A DNA stretch of 64,000 bases from Isoptericola croceus (GTDB taxonomy: Bacteria > Actinomycetota > Actinomycetes > Actinomycetales > Cellulomonadaceae): NCBI RefSeq assembly GCF_029382255.1, contig NZ_JARLLG010000003.1, forward strand, positions 347,291-411,290, in the 5' to 3' direction. The position numbers and the translations under genes were made by a program. Below, piece after piece: positions 7,078 through 14,750 of this stretch. Within the stretch, counting starts at the first letter, position 1; every line of letters begins with the position of its first letter. The notes below the pieces were generated by a model. That model made no database searches, was not told the origin of the DNA, and saw nothing but the letters and a program-made list of their open reading frames with translations.

Positions 7078-7989
7078 ATGACGGGACGGACCAGCACCGT
7101 ACGCGAGCACGGCCGGATCGGGCCGGCCGACGGCGAGGCCCTGGGACCGGAGCTCTTCGCCACCGCTGACAGGGCACGGCTGTGCTACCAGGACGCCGGC
7201 GACGGCGCCGCTCCGGCGATCCTGCTGGTCGGCGGGCTCGGGTCGTCGATGGACTGGTGGCCCGCCGATCTCTGCGCAGAGCTGGTCGCCAGCGGGCGAC
7301 GGGTCCTGCGCTACGACCACCGGGACACGGGCCGGTCCACCCTGTCCGCACCGGGGAAGCCCGACTACACCGACCGCGACCTGGCCCACGACGCACTGCG
7401 CGTCCTCGACGCGTCGGGCGTGGAGCATGCCCACCTGGTCGGCCTGTCGATGGGCGGAGCCTTCGTGCAACGGCTGGCGATCGAACGCCCGGACCGCGTC
7501 GCCTCGGTGACCCTGGTGGCGACCACACGCGCCGTCGACTCTCCCGGCCGACCGACGATGCCGCCCCCGTCACCCGAGGTCGCAGGCCTGTGGGGCACCC
7601 CTGGACCCGACCCGACGGATACCGCGGCGGTCGTGGCCGCCCTGGTTGCCGAGGACCGCGTGCTGACCGGTCGAGGCAGCTTCGACGCAGCGCGGACGAG
7701 AGCGGTCGCGACGCGCGCGGTGCACCGGAGCGCCGACCCGACGGCCGGCGCCCGTCATGCCGAGGCCGGACCGGGCGGTGCCGTCCACGGCACCCTGGCC
7801 GACATCGCCGCACAGACCCTCGTGGTCCACGGGGCGCAGGACCCGCTCTTCCCTGGCCACGGCGAGCTCCTCGCCGACGAGATCCCCGGGTCGCGGCTCC
7901 TCGTGCTCGCCGACATGGGGCATCAGGTGCCGCCGCCCGAGACGTGGGACCAGTTCCTGCCGGAGGTCCTGCGACACACCTCGCCGTAG
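7078..7989 (+). CDS. Alpha/beta hydrolase
   Basis: A 303-residue protein starting at ATG 7078 with GGAGGGAG 8 bases ahead. The fold markers are the oxyanion loop GGLGSS (near residue 59), the nucleophile elbow GLSMGG (near residue 124, Ser nucleophile), an acid in GAQDPLFPGHG, and the catalytic His in DMGHQVPP. It resembles cofactor-free esterases, epoxide hydrolases and meta-cleavage hydrolases. The substrate is unknown; the neighbouring dehydrogenase, MaoC and SDR genes suggest a role in the same catabolic module. It has its own promoter with a palindrome. Confidence 0.8.
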   Translation: MTGRTSTVREHGRIGPADGEALGPELFATADRARLCYQDAGDGAAPAILLVGGLGSSMDWWPADLCAELVASGRRVLRYDHRDTGRSTLSAPGKPDYTDRDLAHDALRVLDASGVEHAHLVGLSMGGAFVQRLAIERPDRVASVTLVATTRAVDSPGRPTMPPPSPEVAGLWGTPGPDPTDTAAVVAALVAEDRVLTGRGSFDAARTRAVATRAVHRSADPTAGARHAEAGPGGAVHGTLADIAAQTLVVHGAQDPLFPGHGELLADEIPGSRLLVLADMGHQVPPPETWDQFLPEVLRHTSP

Positions 7990-8046
7990 CGCCGCGGTGC
8001 GCTCACATACCGACTGCGCGGTGCGCTCCGGACACCTGGCACCGCG

Positions 8047-8631
8047 TCATCCGTCCTCCACGGTGATGCTGCTCAGGAAGAGGTCGGTCAGCTGGTTCGC
8101 GACCTCCGTCTTGCTCTCCGGGCCCGACGGCGAGTACCAGTAGGACAGGTAGTGCACGTCGGAGAAGAAGTGGGCGATCAGCACCGACCGCGGCACGTCC
8201 GTCCGCACGGCGCCCTCGGCCTGCCCCTGGGCGACGAGCGCGGCGAACTGGTCGTGGTACTCGCGCCGCCGCCGGGTGACCTCCTTGCGCCGCGGTTCCG
8301 TGAGCATGTGCATGCTCCGGAAGAACACCGTGCCCTCGGGCAGCAGGTCGATCGAGGTCTCGACCACGTCGACGCACACCGCGCGCAGGACGTCGGTCGT
8401 GCGCCCCCCGTCCGCGACGATCTCCTCGAGACGACGCTTCTGCAACGACAGCATGCGGTCGTAGATCGCGAAGAGCAGATCGTCCTTGGACTGGAAGTAG
8501 TGGTACATGGCGCCCTTGGTGACGCCTGCGGCCTCGACGATCTGCTGGACGCTGGTGGTGGCGTAGCCCTGGGTCGCGAAGAGGTCGAGGGCGGCCTGCA
8601 GGACCGAGTCGGCGACGTTGGTGGTCTTCAT
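8047..8631 (-). CDS. TetR-family transcriptional regulator
   Basis: A 194-residue protein. The N-terminal helix-turn-helix is clear (FATQGYATTSVQQIVEAAG then VTKGAMYHYFQSKDDLLFAI); the C-terminal half is a helical ligand domain typical of acyl-CoA-responsive TetR proteins. ATG 8631 is chosen over the GTG at 8646 (which overlaps the upstream SDR stop) because GAAGGATGG lies just ahead of it. It is the second gene of an operon with the frameshifted SDR. Operator-like palindromes before that operon (9433) and before the alcohol dehydrogenase operon (3647) match each other, so this protein is the best candidate to bind both. Confidence 0.85.
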   Translation of the reverse strand: MKTTNVADSVLQAALDLFATQGYATTSVQQIVEAAGVTKGAMYHYFQSKDDLLFAIYDRMLSLQKRRLEEIVADGGRTTDVLRAVCVDVVETSIDLLPEGTVFFRSMHMLTEPRRKEVTRRRREYHDQFAALVAQGQAEGAVRTDVPRSVLIAHFFSDVHYLSYWYSPSGPESKTEVANQLTDLFLSSITVEDG

Positions 8632-8642
8632 AGGTCCATCCT

Positions 8643-9382
8643 TCACCCGACGGGCACGATGGACGCGCCACCGTCGATACGGAGTGTCTGGCCGGTGACC
8701 CATGCCGCGTCGTCGGACAGCAGGAACGCGATCGGTCCCGCCACGTCGTCGGGCAGGCCGAGGCGGCCGAGCGGGTACCCGGCGACCACCTCGTCCTCGC
8801 GCGACTCGTAGAGTGCGCGCGACAGGTGCGTCTTGACGACGGCCGGAGCGACGGCGTTGACGCGCAGCCGCGGCGCGAGCTCCTGGGCGAGCTGCGCCGT
8901 GAGGTTGATCAGCGCGGCCTTCGAGACGCCGTAGAAGGCGATGTTGGGGCTCGTGGACGTCCCGGAGATCGAGGCGGTGTTGACGACCGAGGAGCACAGC
9001 CCCGCCGCGACGGCGTCGCGGGTCCACTCCAGGGCGGCCACCACGTTGACGTCGACGATCTTGCGCACGACCGACGGTTCGACCTCCAGCACGGGCCCCC
9101 AGGCGGGGTTGATGCCCGCGTTGTTCACCAGGTGGTCCAGGCGCCCGTACCGCTCCGCGACGTGGGCGAAGACCTCCTCGCGGTGGGCGTCGTCGTCGAC
9201 CTTGCCCGCCACGGCGGAGGCATTCTGGGCACCGAGCTCGGCCACGGCCTCCTCGAGGGCATCGGGCTTGCGCCCGTGAGCACGACCTGGCCTCCCTCGG
9301 CCACGAGGCGCCGAGCCACCGCGAGCCCGATACCTCGGCTCGCGCCCGTGATGACCGTGACCTGTCCTGCGAACCTGCGCAC
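8643..9382 (-). pseudogene. SDR-family oxidoreductase with a one-base frameshift
   Basis: The N-terminus (from GTG 9382: RRFAGQVTVITGASRGIG) and the rest of the protein (RKPDALEEAVAELG onward, with NNAG, YGVSK and GGASIVPVG) are in different frames. At about 9271-9275 the coding strand reads ACGGGCGCAAG where ACGGGCCGCAAG would keep the frame, so one C is missing. Apart from this the gene is complete at about 246 codons with all catalytic residues intact (Asn, Ser, Tyr, Lys). Either it is a recent pseudogene or a sequencing/assembly error. The stop overlaps an alternative GTG start of the TetR gene. Confidence 0.85.
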
Positions 9383-9432
9383 TGCGCCACCCCTCGAACG
9401 TCGTCGTCCACGGCACCGGTCGCCGTCTCGCA

Positions 9433-9454
9433 GCGTACCGCCCAGTCGGTTTGT
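9433..9454. promoter_or_regulatory. Second TetR-type operator, ahead of the SDR-tetR operon
   Basis: The core TACCGCCCAGTCGGTTT aligns with TACCGCGCGGTCGGTAT at 3650-3666; over 22 bases, 17 are identical. It is less symmetric than the first site. It is located 51 bases upstream of the SDR start (minus strand). A second inverted repeat, GTAGCG/CGCTAC at 9453-9468, abuts it. This arrangement fits negative autoregulation by the TetR protein. Confidence 0.5.
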
Positions 9455-9564
9455 AGCGCCGACGCTACCACGCCCGCCATCCCCCGGACACTCCTTGCTA
9501 CCTGCTGTGACACCGTCTCGTCCGTGACGTTGCCGCGAGCCGCGGTCCGCACCACAGTGGTGGC

Positions 9565-10095
9565 ATGGACTTCACGCGCCCTGTTCCCCCGGACCCCTAC
9601 TCCCTGCTTCCCGCCCCTGCGACGTTCGAGCTGACCAGTGCGGACTTCTCGCCCGGCGAGCCGATGCCGTCGGACCACGCGGCCGACGGCGGCAACACCT
9701 CGCCGGAGCTGTCCTGGTCGGGCTTCCCCGAGGCCACGCGGTCGTTCGTGGTGAGCTGCTTCGACGTCGACGCCCCCACGCCGTCGGGCTACTGGCACTG
9801 GCACGTGCTCGACCTGCCCGCGTCGGTGACCTCGCTCGCCCGCGGCGCGGGCGCTGCCGACGGATCCGGTCTGCCGGACGACGCGTTCCAGCTCACCTCC
9901 GACGGCGGGCAGCCCGGTTTCGAGGGTGCGGGCCCGCCGCCCGGCGACCGCGCGCACCGCTACGTGTTCGCCGTGCACGCCCTCGACGTCGACTCGCTGG
10001 AGCTGACGACCGACCACACGAACGTGCAGGCCGCGTTCAACGTGTACTTCCACACGCTCGCGCGCGCGACGCTCACGGGGACCTACCAGCGATGA
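9565..10095 (+). CDS. YbhB/YbcL-type PEBP (Raf kinase inhibitor-like) protein
   Basis: A 176-residue phosphatidylethanolamine-binding-protein homologue. The family motifs are seen: NTSPELSWSGFP, the CFDVDAPTPSGYWHWHVLDL ligand-site stretch and GPPPGDRAHRYVFAVHAL. There is no signal peptide, so it is probably cytoplasmic. Bacterial members have no agreed function. The following YbaK-like gene overlaps its stop by ATGA, so the two are co-translated. Confidence 0.85.
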   Translation: MDFTRPVPPDPYSLLPAPATFELTSADFSPGEPMPSDHAADGGNTSPELSWSGFPEATRSFVVSCFDVDAPTPSGYWHWHVLDLPASVTSLARGAGAADGSGLPDDAFQLTSDGGQPGFEGAGPPPGDRAHRYVFAVHALDVDSLELTTDHTNVQAAFNVYFHTLARATLTGTYQR

Positions 10096-10679
10096 GCGAC
10101 GCGACGGCACAGCGCCTGCCCACGCTCGGCGACCTCGACTGGATGCCCGCCCTCGGGCACCCCGAGCTCGTGGCGACGCCAGTCGCCGCCGCCCTGCGCG
10201 CCTGGTCCGCGGTGGACGACCGCGTCGCCGCCGAGGTCGCGGTCGCCGCCATCGACCCCGACCATGCCGACACGGCGACGCTGAACGAGGTGCACGGCCT
10301 GCCGCCGGAGGCCTCCGCCAACTGCGTCGTGGTCGCCGGACGCCGCGGCGACGTCGAGCGCGTCGCGGCCTGCGTCGTCACCGCCACGACCCACGCGGAC
10401 GTCAACACGCGGGTCCGCAAGCTCCTGGACGCCCGCAAGGCCTCGTTCCTGGCGACGGAGCGGGCCACGGCGGAGTCCGGGATGGAGTACGGCGGCATCA
10501 CCCCCGTCGGCCTGCCGGAGTCATGGCAGGTGCTGGTCGACGAGCGGTTCGCAGCCCCGGGCGCGCTCGCCCTCATGGGCTCCGGGCTGCGCCGCTCCAA
10601 GCTGCTGATGCCCGGCGACCTGCTCTGCGCGGCGCCGTGGGTCGAGGTGGTGCCGGGCCTCGGCGTCGTGCGCGGCTAG
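10092..10679 (+). CDS. YbaK/EbsC-type aminoacyl-tRNA deacylase domain protein
   Basis: A 195-residue protein of the YbaK/ProX editing-domain fold, which hydrolyses mischarged aminoacyl-tRNA such as Cys-tRNA(Pro). Visible markers are NCVVVAGRRG, RKLLDARKASFLA (with the family Lys), ESGMEYGGITPVGLP and a final GSGLRRSKL stretch. The GGITPVGLP loop is the best family signature. Start ATG 10092 overlaps the upstream stop. The exact specificity cannot be set from sequence. Confidence 0.8.
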   Translation: MSDATAQRLPTLGDLDWMPALGHPELVATPVAAALRAWSAVDDRVAAEVAVAAIDPDHADTATLNEVHGLPPEASANCVVVAGRRGDVERVAACVVTATTHADVNTRVRKLLDARKASFLATERATAESGMEYGGITPVGLPESWQVLVDERFAAPGALALMGSGLRRSKLLMPGDLLCAAPWVEVVPGLGVVRG

Positions 10680-10694
10680 CTCAGGACGGCCCGC

Positions 10695-11690
10695 TCAGCA
10701 CTCGGCGCGTCCGCGACGCCAGTAGCCCATGAAGGCGACCGACGTGCGGTCGACGCCCTTGGTGCTGACCAGGTAGCGCCGCAGCGTCTTGATCACGCCC
10801 GCCTCCCCGGCGAGCCAGGCGTACAGGACCGTGTCCTGCGCCAGCGGCCTGCCCGCGTCGTCGACGGGGACCTCCCAGAGGATCCCGTCGTCGATGTCGA
10901 CGTCCTCCAGGTCGCTTGACAGCTCGCGGGAGGGCGACGGGGGCTCGTCGTCGGCCGCCGCCCGCACGCCCATCGCGAGCATGCGGTCGGCCGCGTCCTG
11001 GACGGCGGGCACGAGGAGCGCACCGTGCTCGTCGTCCTCACGAGCCAGCCAGGTGATCCGCACCCCGGCGGGTGCGGCGAGCGTCCAGCGGTCCTCGCGG
11101 TGCGGCACCTCGAGGAAGACCTCGCCGACGGCGTCGCCGGGCAACGCCTCGCAGATCGACGCGATCGCCGGGACCGCCGTCTCGTCCCCGGCGAGCAGCA
11201 GCGCGTGGCTCGTCGCCGGCGGGGCGAACTCGCGGCCGCCGTGGCCACCCGGGTGAGCGGCATTCGGCCCGAGAAGGACCAGCGGCGTACCCGGGCGAGC
11301 GCCGTTGGCCCAGCGGGACGCCGGGCCGGTGTCGCCGTGCAGGACGATGTCGACGTCGACCTCGCGCAGACCCGGCCGCACCGCACGCACCGTGTAGGTG
11401 CGCAGCGGGTTGCGACGCTCCTCGGGAAGGGCCCGCCACGACGTGAACCAGTCCGGGTTCTGCCGGTCGAGGTACTCCCAGCCTCCGCAGGGCGCGGGCA
11501 GCAGGAACTTGATCCGCTGGTCGGCCCCGTTGTCCGCGAACTGGTCGAGGTCATCCCCCGTGAAGGTGATGCGGACGAACGAGGGGCACAGCCGCGTGAC
11601 GCGCTTGACCTCGACGTCGAACATGCGCCACGGCTGCGGCGCGACGATGCCGGTCGGTGCGGTCTCGGTGGCAGCGGCGGTCTCAGTCAC
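10695..11690 (-). CDS. Siderophore-interacting protein (flavin-dependent ferric reductase)
   Basis: A 331-residue protein of the ViuB/SIP family. It has an N-terminal FAD-binding barrel with [11 protein letters not shown] (the RxYTxR flavin motif) and [15 protein letters not shown], and a C-terminal NAD(P)H-like domain with [13 protein letters not shown] and [19 protein letters not shown]. Such cytosolic enzymes release iron from ferric siderophores. GTG 11690 is chosen as the start; an iron-box-like sequence begins at the very next base upstream, consistent with repression by DtxR/IdeR and a very short leader. Confidence 0.88.
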   Translation of the reverse strand: MTETAAATETAPTGIVAPQPWRMFDVEVKRVTRLCPSFVRITFTGDDLDQFADNGADQRIKFLLPAPCGGWEYLDRQNPDWFTSWRALPEERRNPLRTYTVRAVRPGLREVDVDIVLHGDTGPASRWANGARPGTPLVLLGPNAAHPGGHGGREFAPPATSHALLLAGDETAVPAIASICEALPGDAVGEVFLEVPHREDRWTLAAPAGVRITWLAREDDEHGALLVPAVQDAADRMLAMGVRAAADDEPPSPSRELSSDLEDVDIDDGILWEVPVDDAGRPLAQDTVLYAWLAGEAGVIKTLRRYLVSTKGVDRTSVAFMGYWRRGRAEC

Positions 11691-11709
11691 GCAGGCCAGC
11701 CTAACCTCA
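11691..11709 (-). promoter_or_regulatory. Putative DtxR/IdeR iron box
   Basis: The minus strand reads TGAGGTTAGGCTGGCCTGC, matching 14 of 19 positions of the established actinobacterial iron-box consensus TTAGGTTAGGCTAACCTAA, with the central AGGTTAGGCT perfect. It abuts the start codon of the siderophore-interacting protein gene, where iron-loaded DtxR/IdeR would block transcription. Confidence 0.65.
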
Positions 11710-11772
11710 CCTGGGATGCTCAGGGCAACCTCCGTGATCGGAGTCACACCGCGAGCGCCGTGCGCCGAGGCG

Positions 11773-12393
11773 TCACGCCCCGAAGACTTCCTGACTGGCC
11801 CGCACCTGGGCCATGCGTCGTAGCGTGAGCACAAGGGGGTCCGTGAGCAGGGTCCCCACCACGACCTGCCGCAGCGCGGCCGCCGGTTCGAGCTGCACGG
11901 TGGTCAGGTCGGCCGCCGCGACCAGGTCCGCCGCCGCGGCGAGCGACCGGAGGTAGTCGTCCGAGACGACCACCCCTGCGGCGTCGGCGGCCCGGAGCTG
12001 CTCGGCCAGCCGGTCCACGAGCAGCGGGTCGTCGCACCAGCCGCGCTCCGCCACGAGCTCACGAGCGCGGCGTCGGGCCGTGTCCTGCTCGTCGCCGCCG
12101 GGTCGACCTCTGCCCTCCGCCGCGACCAACGCGTGGTGGGCCGCCCCGAGCAGGTCATGACGCGATGGCGGCGGGTCGTCCAGCGCGGCGAGGACCTCGC
12201 GCACGGCGCCGAGGCTCAGCCCTGCGGACTCCGTGAGCGCCCGCACGAGCCGCACCCGCGACACGTGCGCCTCGTCGTAGGTCGCCTGGGTGCGTGACGT
12301 CGCGGTCCCCGGCGGCAGGAGCCCCTCGCGCAGGTAGTACTTCAACGTCGCCACCGCGACCCCCGTGGTCGCCGCGAGCCCTGAGATGCGCAT
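11773..12393 (-). CDS. MerR-family transcriptional regulator
   Basis: A 206-residue protein. The N-terminal MerR helix-turn-helix and wing are clear: [20 protein letters not shown] then [20 protein letters not shown] and [15 protein letters not shown]. No metal-binding cysteine cluster is seen at the C-terminus, so it is not a classical metal sensor. ATG 12393 has AAAGGAGAA ahead of it. It is divergent from a DUF4188 gene, and the 75-base gap contains a 19-bp-spaced promoter with duplicated dyads, the classic MerR target layout. Confidence 0.88.
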   Translation of the reverse strand: MRISGLAATTGVAVATLKYYLREGLLPPGTATSRTQATYDEAHVSRVRLVRALTESAGLSLGAVREVLAALDDPPPSRHDLLGAAHHALVAAEGRGRPGGDEQDTARRRARELVAERGWCDDPLLVDRLAEQLRAADAAGVVVSDDYLRSLAAAADLVAAADLTTVQLEPAAALRQVVVGTLLTDPLVLTLRRMAQVRASQEVFGA

Positions 12394-12409
12394 CGTTCTC
12401 CTTTCGGCC

Positions 12410-12459
12410 TTGACATTGGAGAGTAGCACTGTCCAATAATGGAGAGTTGGACTATCCAA
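12410..12459 (+). promoter_or_regulatory. MerR-type promoter with two tandem operator dyads
   Basis: A -35 TTGACA (12410-12415) and a -10 AATAAT (12435-12440) are separated by 19 bases, the long spacer MerR proteins correct by DNA distortion. A dyad with TTGGA/TCCAA ends fills the spacer (12416-12436). A second copy follows at 12440-12459; the 20-base units TGGAGAGTAGCACTGTCCAA and TGGAGAGTTGGACTATCCAA differ at 3 positions. The second copy lies just ahead of the ribosome site of the DUF4188 gene. Confidence 0.75.
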
Positions 12460-12468
12460 GGAGATCTC

Positions 12469-12954
12469 ATGGTCGACCTCACGACGCACGACCACGACGG
12501 CGACCTCGCCGTCTTCCTCATCGGCGCCCGGATCAACAAGCTCTGGCGGCCCGACGGCTGGTGGCCAGCGCTGGCCGCCATGGGCCCGATGCTCCGCGAG
12601 CTGTATCGGGATCCCGACACGGGGTTCCTCGGCGCCACCACCCTGGTCGGGCTGCGTGGACCGACCGTGGTGCAGTACTGGCGCAGCGTCGACGACATCT
12701 ACGCGTACGCCAACGACGGCGGGCGCGAGCACCGGCCCGCCTGGGTCGAGTTCTACCGCCGCGCCCGGCGCGTGCCCGGCACGGTCGGCGTCTGGCACGA
12801 GACGTTCTCCGTCCCTGCCGGTGGCCACGAGTCGCTGTACATGGACGTCGCCAGGCCGATCGGCCTGGCCGCGGCCACCGGCGTCGTCCCCGCCGCCCAC
12901 CGCGGCCGCACGGCCCGCGAGCGCATGCACCACCAGCCAGAGCGCGGCGAATGA
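12469..12954 (+). CDS. DUF4188 (monooxygenase-like) protein
   Basis: A 161-residue protein matching DUF4188: FLIGARINKLWRPDGWWPAL, GFLGATTLVG, VVQYWRSVDDIYAYA, RRVPGTVGVWHETF. The family is a dimeric alpha/beta barrel relative of small heme- or cofactor-free monooxygenases, with unproven activity. ATG 12469 is preferred over ATG 12439 because AAGGAG lies 5 bases ahead and the earlier ATG falls within the promoter. The gene is divergent from, and probably switched on by, the MerR regulator, so its substrate may be the MerR inducer. Confidence 0.78.
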   Translation: MVDLTTHDHDGDLAVFLIGARINKLWRPDGWWPALAAMGPMLRELYRDPDTGFLGATTLVGLRGPTVVQYWRSVDDIYAYANDGGREHRPAWVEFYRRARRVPGTVGVWHETFSVPAGGHESLYMDVARPIGLAAATGVVPAAHRGRTARERMHHQPERGE

Positions 12955-12997
12955 CCACGGGAAGAACCGAGCCGCCCCGAGCGTTGGGCAGCCCTGG

Positions 12998-13014
12998 ACG
13001 GGCCGACGGCCCGT
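12998..13014. terminator. Small GC-rich hairpin after the DUF4188 gene
   Basis: ACGGGCC and GGCCCGT pair perfectly around GAC, 44 bases beyond the DUF4188 stop and 32 bases before the next ATG. There is no T-run, so it may be a weak terminator or an mRNA-processing stem. Confidence 0.35.
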
Positions 13015-13045
13015 ACCCAGGACAGCACCCGAGGAGACCTCCCCC

Positions 13046-13699
13046 ATGCCCACAGCACCCGTCCGGGTCGACGTCTGGTCCGACATCGCCTGCCCCTTCT
13101 GCTACATCGGCAAGCGCAACCTCGAGGCCGCGGTGAGCACCAGCGGCGTCCCCGTCGAGATCACGTACCGCTCGTTCCAGCTCGACCCGGACCTTCCCGA
13201 GGACATCACCGGCAGCAACGCCGAACAGCTCGCCGCCAAGATGGGTGTCACGGTCGAGCGGGCACGCGGCATGGAGCGGCAGACCACGACCATGGCGCAG
13301 CAGGTAGGCCTCGACTTCGACTACGAGCGCATGCAGCCGGCCAACACCTTCCACGCCCACCGGCTCCTGCACCTCGCACGGGCGCACGGCCGGCAGGCGG
13401 AGCTGAAGGACCGCCTCCTGTCCGCCTTCTTCGTCGAGGGACGGCACGTCGGCCACCTCGAGGAGCTGGCCGACCTGGCCGCGGAGGCCGGGCTGGACCG
13501 CGACGTCGCGATCGCGGCGCTCGCCGACGGCTCGTTCGCCGCCGAGGTGGCCGACGACGTCGCCCGCGCGAGGGCCTACGGCATCACCGGGGTGCCGTTC
13601 TTCGTCCTGGACGAGAAGCTCGCCGTCTCCGGCGCCCAGCCCGCGGAGGTCTTCGTCGAAGCACTCCAGCGCGCCGTCGCCGAGCAGGAGGCCGCGTGA
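13046..13699 (+). CDS. DsbA-family oxidoreductase, FrnE-like
   Basis: A 217-residue cytoplasmic thioredoxin-fold protein with a CPFC active site (DVWSDIACPFCYIGKRNLE, residues 9-27), a helical insertion, and the cis-proline loop GITGVPFFVLDEKLAVSGAQ near residue 180. There is no signal peptide, typical of the FrnE/2-hydroxychromene-2-carboxylate isomerase-like branch. These act as cytosolic disulfide isomerases or glutathione/mycothiol-linked enzymes. GAGGAG lies 9 bases before ATG 13046. A 57-residue ORF overlaps its stop by GTGA. Confidence 0.85.
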   Translation: MPTAPVRVDVWSDIACPFCYIGKRNLEAAVSTSGVPVEITYRSFQLDPDLPEDITGSNAEQLAAKMGVTVERARGMERQTTTMAQQVGLDFDYERMQPANTFHAHRLLHLARAHGRQAELKDRLLSAFFVEGRHVGHLEELADLAAEAGLDRDVAIAALADGSFAAEVADDVARARAYGITGVPFFVLDEKLAVSGAQPAEVFVEALQRAVAEQEAA

Positions 13700-13869
13700 C
13701 CGCGCCGGAGCCCGTCGCGGCGACCGGCGACAGCCTCGATCCCCACGACCCGACGCCTGTCGCTGCGGCGGCCGCGCGCTTCGTCGTCGTCGACGGCGTG
13801 GACGGGATGCTCTGCGACGACGGTACGTGCGCGCCTCCCGTACCGAGGCCGTCGCCAGCGGAACGCTAG
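13696..13869 (+). CDS. 57-residue hypothetical protein coupled to the DsbA-like gene
   Basis: A GTG at 13696 overlaps the upstream stop as GTGA, and the frame is open for 57 codons to TAG 13867. The product is Ala/Pro-rich at both ends with a conserved-looking centre: RFVVVDGVDGMLCDDGTCAP. Two cysteines spaced CDDGTC next to a DsbA-like enzyme suggest a redox partner or small substrate, but I recognise no family. It overlaps the trmH-like gene on the other strand by 4 bases, tail to tail. It could also be a chance ORF in GC-rich DNA. Confidence 0.45.
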   Translation: MTAPEPVAATGDSLDPHDPTPVAAAAARFVVVDGVDGMLCDDGTCAPPVPRPSPAER

Positions 13870-14738
13870 GAAGCGCGGGTCGCCCAGGTCGCCACCGCGA
13901 CCGCCGACGCCACGTTCAGTGAGTCGACGGCGCCCGCCATCGGGATCCGCACGGTGAGGTCGCACGCCGCGACCGTGCGGCGTCCGAGCCCGTCCCCCTC
14001 GGTGCCGAAGACGAGCGCGAGCCGCTCCGGCGGATCGGCGGCAAGCTCGTCGAGGCCGACCGAGTCGCCGTCCAGCGCGAGGGCCGCCACCGTGAACCCC
14101 AGCTCGTGGAGCGCGTCGATGCCATCCGCAGCGCCGTCCCGCGCGCCGCGGGGCCAGTGCTCGAAACGGGTCCACGGCACCTGGAAGACGGTACCCATCG
14201 AGACCCGGACCGACCGGCGGTACAGCGGGTCGGCGCACCGCGGCGAGACCAGCACCGCATCGACCCCCATCCCCGCACAGGCGCGGAAGGCTGCGCCCAC
14301 GTTGGTGTGGTCGACGAGGTCCTCGAGCACCGCGACGCGGCGAGCACCGGCACCGCCCCGCGCGCCGGCCACGAGCTCGCGCACGCCGGGCAACGCCGGC
14401 CGGTGCATGGCGGCGAGCGCCCCGCGGTGCAGGTGGAAGCCGGTGATGCGGCGCAGCACGTCCTCGTCTCCCACGAACACCGGAGCCTCCGGGTGCGCCT
14501 CGAGCACCTCCGCCATCGAGTCGAGCCACTTGTCGGCCATGAGGAAGGACCGTGGCCGGTGCCCCGCGGCGAGGGCCCGCCGGATGACGTTCGACGACTC
14601 GGCCATGAACAGGCCCTCGGCGGGCTCACGGGCGGTGCGCAGCTTCACGTCGGTCAGGTCGGTGTAGTCGCGCAGACGCGGATCGGTCGGATCGGTGACG
14701 CGGACGACGGCGAGACGGGGATCGGCGGGCGAGGTCAC
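13866..14738 (-). CDS. TrmH/SpoU-family RNA 2'-O-methyltransferase
   Basis: A 290-residue SPOUT enzyme. The N-terminal substrate-binding part includes LFMAESSNVIRRALAAGHRP. The C-terminal knot has the three family motifs: DHTNVGAAFRACAGMGVDAV (motif 1), ALVFGTEGDGL (motif 2) and IPMAGAVDSLNVASAVAV (motif 3), which bind S-adenosylmethionine. It methylates a ribose in rRNA or tRNA; the exact site cannot be assigned. It is a stand-alone gene on the minus strand. Confidence 0.88.
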   Translation of the reverse strand: MTSPADPRLAVVRVTDPTDPRLRDYTDLTDVKLRTAREPAEGLFMAESSNVIRRALAAGHRPRSFLMADKWLDSMAEVLEAHPEAPVFVGDEDVLRRITGFHLHRGALAAMHRPALPGVRELVAGARGGAGARRVAVLEDLVDHTNVGAAFRACAGMGVDAVLVSPRCADPLYRRSVRVSMGTVFQVPWTRFEHWPRGARDGAADGIDALHELGFTVAALALDGDSVGLDELAADPPERLALVFGTEGDGLGRRTVAACDLTVRIPMAGAVDSLNVASAVAVATWATRAS

Positions 14739-14750
14739 TCGGGGATTCTC

